Source: Portulaca oleracea (lineage: Eukaryota > Streptophyta > Magnoliopsida > Caryophyllales > Portulacaceae). Taken from it: DNA of 64,000 nucleotides. The translations under genes and the position numbers were made by a program. The stretch is taken from positions 44,895,883 through 44,959,882 of the forward strand of contig CM055874.1 in NCBI GenBank assembly GCA_029582165.1, read 5' to 3'. Of this stretch, positions 56,601-64,000 are shown piece by piece (within the stretch, counting starts at the first letter, position 1; each line of letters begins with the position of its first letter). A model generated the notes under the pieces. The model was not told the origin of the DNA. It searched no databases and saw only the letters and a list, made by a program, of their open reading frames with translations.

Positions 56601-58962
56601 GCTTCTGGGCTTGACTGATGAGTCATTGTGTGTTGCATATCTCAGTGTCTGTCACATATCAGTGACGTCTCTGGTTTGCTGACCATCTATATTGTATTAT
56701 TGGCTTCTGTTGTTTGGTCGGGTTAGTTGGTTTCATTTGGGTTTGGAGGTGTAGAGGGATATGTTCACTAATTGTTAATGCCCATGGTTGCAGATTATGC
56801 AGTGGCTGTAATCGTGAAATCGGATATGGCAATTATCTTGGATGTATGGGAACATTTTTCCATCCAGAGTGTTTTTGTTGTCGCTCATGTGGTTATCCTA
56901 TTACCGAACATGAGGTAGTCCCTATTAAGCTTTGATGAAAATATAGTTGTATGTTTCCTTGCAGTTAAATCTTACTTTTTCTGTTGATTGAAGTTCTCTT
57001 TGTCAGGGCGGGATCCATACCATAAAACCTGCTTCAAGGAGTTGACCCACCCAAAATGCGATGTTTGTCATCAATTTGTAAGTATATGCTGCTTTGTCTG
57101 CCATCTGTGACTCTTAATGTTTGCTTCATATGCTTAGTATGCATTGAAAGCACCGCTGATACTGCACCATGATGAGTTTTCTCATCGTACTGGGCTCTGG
57201 CTCTTGAGGTAGTCCTTGTCTCTGATAATTTTTCTGCCTTGCTTTGTTTCCAGATTCCAACCAATGCAGCTGGTCTAATTGAATATAGATGTCATCCATT
57301 TTGGTCACAAAAATATTGCCCCTCACATGAGCACGATAACACTGCTCGTTGCTGTAGTTGTGAACGACTGGAGGTACTACACAACCATGAAGTTCTGCCA
57401 TATATCATGCTTAACTTCCAGGATCTATACATGTCATTCTGCATAATTTGTCCGTTAATATTGGTGCTTCTTATGATATTCACCGTTTTCTCTGATTGTT
57501 TTGCTTTTTTCCGTTCCATCTTTGAAGTCTTGGAACACGAGATACATTGGTTTGGGAGATGGAAGGAGTTTATGTCTGGAGTGCATGGAATCTGCTATTA
57601 TGGACACTGGAGATTGTCAGCCTCTTTATCATTCCATCAGAGACTATTATGAAGGGATGAATATGAGAATAGATCAACAAATTCCCATGCTCCTGGTTCA
57701 AAGAGAGGCTCTTAATGAAGCCATTGTAGGGGAGAAAAATGTAATATTTTCTATTTTCTGTACCATGTTTCGCATGAGTTTTTGAATCTGTCGCTTTATC
57801 TGGACTATAATTCATGTAGGGATTCCATCACATGCCAGAGACCAGGGGATTGTGCCTTTCTGAAGAGCAGACTGTTACAACAGTATGTCCTTTCTGCATT
57901 TTTCGCTATGAGTTTTGGACTTATTATATTTCATCATTCATATCAATTCAACCATTCTACCCTTTGAAATTGTTCAGATACTCAGAAGGCCGAGAATAGG
58001 TGGACATCGACTAGTGGGAATGAGAACGCAACCCCAAAAGCTGACCCGAAGATGTGAAGTTACAGCCATTCTTGTTCTGTATGGTTTGCCAAGGTGAGCC
58101 GTGTTTAGAGTGATTAACTGCAGCTGAAATCTCAACTGCTTTGCGCTGGCTGGACATAGTTACTACTTAGTGGGAATCCCTCTGAAACTGCTTTGGGAAA
58201 GCTGATCATAGTTCTCAATGCACAACTCAACACTTCTTTTACTTTTGCTACTTTTTGAATTGGGGAGGGGAAACCTTTATGAACTTTGCTATAATTTCAA
58301 TATAACCCTTGGGATATTTCCAACCCCAAATTGTTCCCTTCCTTTTGGGACAACCTTAGCTAGGTAAGGTGCCTTGGATGAACCTGATATGAAGAGCAGA
58401 TTTGCTTGGTCTGAATTAAGTGCAGTAAGACTATGTTAGCATTGACATCACTGACTCTTATTGCCCTGCAATTGCCTGGCTTCTGCAGGTTACTAACAGG
58501 TGCAATTCTTGCTCATGAGTTAATGCACGGTTGGTTACGTCTTAAAGGTACTGTGCTCCTTTCTTTTCAGAACGATTTAACCGAGGCCAAGATAAAGCAA
58601 ACCCTGTTTCTGAAAATCAGCTTAAAATACATACAGGGTACCGTAATCTGAGCCCGGAGGTTGAAGAGGGTATTTGCCAAGTTCTTTCATACATGTGGCT
58701 GGAGTCAGAGGTGATGCCTGGGTTTCGGAGCATGGCATCGACATCTACAGCAGCATCATCATCACATTCGTATTCATCATCAAAGAAAGGCAGGACGTCT
58801 GAGGTTGAGAAGAAGTTGGGGGAGTTCTTCCTTCACCAGATTGCTAATGATGCTTCTCCAGCTTATGGGGGAGGTTTTAGGGCAGCAAATGCAGCTGTCA
58901 ACAAGTATGGCTTACGCACCACTCTTGATCATATCCGCCTTACCGGAAGCTTTCCTATTTAA
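53697..58962 (+). CDS. DAR2: DA1-related protein 2 (LIM-domain peptidase)
   Basis: Twelve exons: 53697-53745, 53955-54124, 56229-56316, 56402-56543, 56794-56914, 56994-57077, 57254-57373, 57528-57740, 57820-57882, 57978-58093, 58489-58547, 58637-58962. All junctions are GT/AG and the phases close to 516 residues (Arabidopsis DAR2 is 528). In order: N terminus with [10 protein letters not shown] (about 30-40), a ubiquitin-interacting motif [14 protein letters not shown] (84-97), a LIM region starting CSGC at about 151, a second Cys/His-rich part (KCDVC...CCSCERLE, to about 258), and a DA1-type peptidase with HELMH at 398-402 for zinc binding and catalysis. It ends [15 protein letters not shown]1-family proteins are ubiquitin-activated peptidases limiting cell proliferation and organ size; in Arabidopsis DAR2 affects root meristem size. 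Nothing is missing, so the gene looks functional. The 2.1-kb second intron holds G and C homopolymers. Confidence 0.96.
54333..54345. repeat. Poly-G tract in DAR2 intron 2
   Basis: Thirteen consecutive G. Confidence 0.95.
55534..55550. repeat. Poly-C tract in DAR2 intron 2
   Basis: Seventeen consecutive C. Confidence 0.95.
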
Positions 58963-59991
58963 ATACCAAGTAGTATCCCTTCTGTTCCCTAAGCATCCAT
59001 CTCCTACACTCACACTCCTATAACATATACAAACTAGTGATTATTGCTACTACTTAACCCAACTTGCCATGCTGAATCAACAATAGCTAACCTTGCAATG
59101 GGAGATGAGTTTCGCCCTTTATTTTTATGGGGTAGTTTACACATCTGCAGAATTAGATTTACCACACTATTACATAATAATTTGTAAGCCTGTCTCCTTC
59201 CATTATTAAATTTGGTGCACCACTGTACTGTTTTCTGCTGCTAAGTTAAGTGGCCACAGTTTCATGGCTCATAATTTTGCAACTAAATCTACTTCGCATG
59301 GTGTTTGTCTACAAATCTTATGGATATGATCATGCCAACCCATAAAATTGCCAAAACGCTCAAAGCACAAATGACATCAATGCTGCATATAAAACATCAA
59401 TCGACAAGAAAACTATGACCACAACAAATGCTCACTTGTAGCCTTGTAGATGTTGTGAACTTGTAGGCCCGTGTTCTTTCTAGCTTGCTTTCTCCTGAAT
59501 AAATTTAGACAAATAATCTCACCAGACAAGTTCAGTCAGCATAAATTCTGCAAAAGCATCTTGAAGATAAATTCTACAGTTGAAATAAACTACATTTCAA
59601 ATACAACATACAATACAGGAAGAAAGGGGCAAAGGCACCCTTCAAGTTGCACTGGGAACAGAATTTGTTGTCACCGTTCCAGGAAAAACAATGGCGATGA
59701 GAGTGTTTGCTAGGACGAGCACATATGCCCCAAATTGACACTATTAAACTTTTCTCAATGTGTATACATCTAATTTCTTTTCTTTTTTTTTCTCCAAGGT
59801 GACAGAAACTAAACTTGCCACCATCATACTAACTACCTAAACCTTGAGAAAGAAACAAAAAATGAAAATCTCATCAATTGGGTTGTATAGAGAGACTTCA
59901 TGATCTTTGAAGATGGTACATAATGCGAGATTTTATGTCAATGTGAATACATTTTTTTTTTGCCCCACTTGGACTGTATCCAGCAACCTAG
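58963..59991. other. Convergent intergenic region
   Basis: Holds the 3' UTRs of DAR2 (plus) and the carrier gene (minus). No further gene. Polyadenylation sites not fixed. Confidence 0.5.
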
Positions 59992-62900
59992 TTATGAGCT
60001 GGGTAACTTTGAGAGAAGATCCTTGACAGTCTCGTAAGTCAAGAAAACAATACTGACACCAGGAACCACCTTGTAGTATTCTGGGAGGATCCCTCTGTAC
60101 AGACCCCCAAATCCTTCTGTCCGGATTATTCGCTTAAATGTACCAAAAATTCCAGTCTTGTACACACATTCCCGCCCAGCTGCTCCTTCTAGCTGCATCC
60201 GTCGCCTCACCAGATCCAGAGGAAAGATTGCTGCCATTCATAAGCAGTCTCATTAGTGAAAGTACAAAGATTATTCTGGATTCAGATCACATATTAAAGT
60301 GGTCGGGGATCAGTCAGTCCAATTTGAATTCAAAGAACCTGTAACTATGTACAAATCACCATGGACCCACCGAGAGGCTGTCTTTTCAAAAGTGCAACAA
60401 CGTACCCCAGCATAGTCCCTATAACATGAGGTTTAAGGTAATCCAAATGTAGGTTGTCTTCCCCCATGCACAGGAGTGCATGAAGACGTTGATTCAAAGG
60501 ACCAAAAAAAGGACCTTTTTTAAAAATAATGATGACGACGACGATGATGATAACAATAATAATAAAAATAACAATAACAATAACAATAACAATAACAATA
60601 AAAACAAAAATCTACAATCAAGCTGTGAAATGTATGAAAAACTTCAGATTATTTCTCTTACATCCACTCCGAATAAAAAAGGACAACACTCTTTAGCAGT
60701 CAACCTACCATATTGGACTAGGGGTCCAACCCAAACCCACCCATCAGTGAAGGTAAGAGTACGGGGAAGGATTTTGAATGCCCAATGGGTAATCAGCAAG
60801 ATCTTGGTACAGATTTTGAAAATGTAAAGGTGAGGGTGCACCTTCTATGAACCCACACAGGCCATCTCTATTACCATCAGAAGCAATAATAATGGTGATT
60901 TAGGTATCACTAAACAATTAAAATGACTAGCAACCTTAGCTTGACAGCACCTGATGGGGAACACTTAAACCCACCTAGAGAAGTATAGAAGAGGGTTGGC
61001 TTTGACATGAAACTACACAAGTTCAATGCCTCAGATTTATCCTTCAAAGAAGTCTTCTGTGAAGTTAAAGATTTGGACAACACATGAATTCATGCGCACG
61101 CATTATATGCCATGTTTGTTGGGTGCATGTGATGCGATCAATGTTGAAATCTCAGTCAACTTTCTTCTATCGACTAAATTTAGCACCATCAAACGTAAGA
61201 TTAAAATAGTCATTCAGTTCCTTGAGTTTTAAGTGCAACAACAAGGTCAAGGTGCAGCCACAAGAAATTTGAAGTTCACAACCAAACACTCAAACAGGTG
61301 AACCAATAAGCCTGGTATTTTGTATGACACACCAGGGAAAGCCTTAAGTGAGAAGCATGTCCCACAGAGGAAGCGTTTCATGCTTGGGGATATATAAATC
61401 CTGACTTTCTGAGAATGATACTGACACCTCCCAGAAAAATCAACCAACAAAAATGCTTGGAAGACGGAAAAACTATGGCATGTGAGTCAACCCAAGCATA
61501 ACACTTGCATAATGAAAGCCAACAAGAGAGTTTGAGGTGTAAATTTTCTTTTCTATTTTTTTTTCTAATTTTGGATTTTTTTTTGGGGGGGGGGGGGACA
61601 TCTGCAGTAATTGAACAAATTTCCTAGTCATCGTCAATATTGTCAGAAAATTTTATGCAGAGCCAGCACCACACCTCTGTCTCTCTGCTACAAAAACATA
61701 ATAGACAACTATGCATATTTACTTCTTCACAGCCTATAGTATCTGAGCAAACAAAATGAATTAGATAATTCATCCTCCAGGGTAAGTTAAACATTGTAGG
61801 TGTTCAACACCTATTCGACCATCAAATTCCATTCACCTCAACTTGTCATGCCAGAATGAATACCTACTCAGGGTAAGTTTGCCTAAGATGCCTATATCAG
61901 CACGTCCACATCAGAGGCAACAGGGGGCATCATTAGGTCATTATGGGGGGGGGGGGGGAATACAATAAGTACAAAGTAAGGATCGGAGATTAACTGCAAT
62001 TAACATCTTGCAGTAATTTAGGTGAACACACCTGTAGATGACGCAATGCCGGACAAGCTCCCAGAAGCAAGAGTGACCAGATAATGTGAATCCTGTGGCC
62101 TGAGTTCAGCAAATATTTAACAGAAAAAAGCTTATTGAGCATGAGAAGATGTGATCAGAGGAGTATTAGCATTGACTCAGGATATGCTATAATCACCTCT
62201 TTAACTCCCACTGAGATCTCAGTGTCTCATACACAGAAAAGCTGATTGCTATATTTGGCCCCACACACTGTCATAATAAAGAAAGATCAGCGGAAAATGC
62301 ATAGGAATGTTCCAAGAGCTGAAATATGGTTATATGGCAATCAAAATCCATACCAAAAGTGTTGCTCCAAGTCCTTTATATAGACCAAACATGCCTTCAT
62401 CTCTGGTAATGGTACGTAGCGCATGCCAGATACCTCGGTAGTAAATCACATTTGTCTGCACAATTTCAAATAAAATGGGAACTCAATGTAAGATTTGTTT
62501 TACTTTTACATATTTCTTCAAGCTTTGGCTAAAGTTTTACTAAGGACTTACCTGAGCAGCAAGGCGAGTCCTTACTAAATCCAATGGGTAAGTAGCTGCA
62601 GCAGCTGTTACTCCAGCGAAAAAGCCACCTACCCACCGCACAAAGAGGTGCGCGCTTATATTTTCACTGTCACTTTCTAATCCTGGCAATGACTGCAAGA
62701 GCTGCACCGACCAAAAAAAAATTGAACAGACATCAGACCCAAATAACAAAGAAACAAAAAAGATCAATGACCAAAACAAGTTCAACTGCACATGAAAGCT
62801 TAAAGGGCATGAATACCTACATTTTTGTATCGCTCGTAGGAGTAGAAGCTGACAGAAGAATAAGGAAGACGATGAGCTATTGTAACCATGTTCCCTTTCC

Positions 62901-64000
62901 AAAATGCTTTTATTCCTTCCTCACGGACAATCCGTGAAGCCTCCCTCCAAATGGAAGCTTTTCTTAATGCCGCAGCATCTGAATGCATGCCTTGCACCTA
63001 GAACAACCACAATGCATATCACATTAGACGGCATAAAAGGGTTTCACACAAGTTTGCCGACATTTAGCAATTCTCCCTAGGAAGAGCAGCAACATATCAC
63101 AATTACCTTCCCCACACACAAGACATCAAACAAATCTACAGTCACTAGCCTCAACCACAAGAATGACTAGAAAATTGTCCACCCTTCAATTAGGACAACA
63201 AGAGCAACATACAGAGCACTACCAAGGCCATTAACCCCGTGCATTTATGCGGTAGGTTGCGGTGCGGTATCACACTGCACTGCACTCTTTAATTTTCCAC
63301 CACACTTCACCACAACACAACTCAATCATTACCAATATATCTTTTCATTTTTCTCTCTCCTCACTTTTCTCCTCTACTTTTCACATTCTCTCTTAACTTA
63401 CCCGACCTACCATAACTCACCACACTTCTTCAAATTCCACCACACCGCAACATAAAAGAACGGGGTTGAAGACAGTCTCTATTAAAAATGGCAGATAAAA
63501 TCAGGGCTAATTCCAACCAGTGTGACTCCTCTCTTCTGGGTCTCTGGCACAAGAAGTCTAGAACATACATAACACCAACCCAAACCCTCTTCAATCTTCA
63601 TGTAAACCCTCAAACATATAGCTGGAAAAACGACAAGAACCCATCTCACAAATTAAACGAAACAACAAACCAAATTCCATACAATCAAATCCCTTTCTAC
63701 CCATCTGATACACAATATCTATGATTGAGCTTAACTAGATGAATATACCACAATAGCTAATAATAGTGATTCCGGTGGGTGCATACCAAGAATGGATTTT
63801 TTGTAGTTGCTTGAAGAAAAAGAAAGAGGGGAGAATGGAAACCTGGAAGAGGATGGTGAGGCGAGCAAGAGGAGCAGTGCAGGTTTTACTGACAGCGCCG
63901 GCAATACCACCGGCGAGAAGGTGGGTGACGGTGTCAATCTGTGCCTGCTGATTCACCTGCACGTACTTACGCGTACTACGACCATCTCTTTGTCCTCCTT
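59992..64000 (-). CDS. Mitochondrial carrier (SLC25 family), N terminus outside window
   Basis: An inner-membrane transporter with six helices in three repeats. Exons on the minus strand: 63843-64000 (partial), 62821-62997, 62552-62701, 62354-62455, 62197-62267, 62032-62099, 59992-60230. All junctions are GT/AG and the frame is open through the stop. Repeat 1 begins HLLAGGIAGAVSKTCTAPLA; repeat 2 carries YPLDLVRTR and repeat 3 FPLDLVRRR, the P-x-D/E-x-x-K/R signature. Each is followed by an EG...G-Y/F-KG or YRG loop. The sequence is closest in my memory to Arabidopsis At3g53940, At2g37890 and At3g55640, in the nucleotide/coenzyme A-like branch; the substrate is not assigned. The frame stays open to the window end, so the true start codon lies beyond 64000. 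Repeat 1 has PLARLTI where other repeats have PLDLVR, as normal in this branch. Confidence 0.93.
60528..60610. repeat. Microsatellite in the last carrier intron
   Basis: GATGAC/GACGAC units followed by AATAAT and then (AACAAT)n. Confidence 0.92.
61585..61597. repeat. Poly-G tract in a carrier intron
   Basis: Thirteen G after a T run. Confidence 0.95.
61945..61958. repeat. Poly-G tract in a carrier intron
   Basis: Fourteen G. Confidence 0.95.
63235..63465. mobile_element. MITE with CCCCGTkCwTTT ends, copy 2, in carrier intron
   Basis: 231 bp in the intron between the first two visible carrier exons. The left end is CCCCGTGCATTTATG; the right end is the complement of CCCCGTTCTTTTATG. GCGGTGCGG near the left and CACACCGC near the right are inverted. 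The pyrimidine run CTCCTCACTTTTCTCC is the complement of the purine run in 52563-52866. Left flank TTAA, right flank TTGA. Confidence 0.78.

Overview
This is a nuclear window from a flowering plant, most likely a eudicot. It is AT-rich, its introns follow GT..AG, and its three host genes have clear plant relatives. Most of it is transposon sequence. No rRNA or tRNA gene, CRISPR array or bacterial feature was seen. The species cannot be named from the sequence.

Host genes lie only in the right half. At 35755-36699 (minus) is an intronless three-finger C2H2 repressor of the ZAT2/ZAT3 (DAZ1/DAZ2) type with several EAR motifs. At 53697-58962 (plus) is a 12-exon DA1-related gene, DAR2, whose exons join into a complete 516-residue reading frame with a UIM, a LIM region and an HExxH peptidase site. 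Converging on it at 59992-64000 (minus) is a mitochondrial carrier (SLC25) gene with seven exons visible; its N terminus lies beyond the window end. These genes share no obvious pathway.

Left third (1-31 kb): retrotransposon country. 1191-2172 looks like an LTR on the minus strand, followed by a palindromic tandem array (2523-2825) and a decayed Copia gag-pol (about 2890-4600, minus) with its primer-binding site near 6280. From 11.5 to 26 kb there is a nested stack. A LINE remnant (minus) was split by a Copia element with two LTRs (12180-16694) and by a second LTR element (16872-25096) that primes from tRNA-Asp. The second element lacks recognisable pol and carries an intact 569-codon acidic reading frame at the gag position. 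It was itself invaded by a solo LTR (20162-21594, TSD GTCTA) and by a sequence of about 730 bp. From 26.0 to 30.9 kb lies a Copia 5' part (LTR, tRNA-iMet primer site, broken gag) that carries two further solo LTRs.

Middle and right: many small DNA elements with readable ends. They include a 575-bp foldback, two Mutator-like elements with 9-bp target duplications (34040-34764 and 42749-44001; the larger holds a captured protein-like fragment), hAT MITEs, a Stowaway nested in a hAT MITE, and a MITE family with one copy in a carrier intron.

The most striking unexplained structure is a recurring design. Several unrelated repeats carry tandem arrays of short palindromic, mostly GC-rich motifs spaced 20-24 bp apart. 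In two LTR families the array sits just upstream of the LTR TATA box, and the two LTRs of one element differ by exactly one 21-bp unit.
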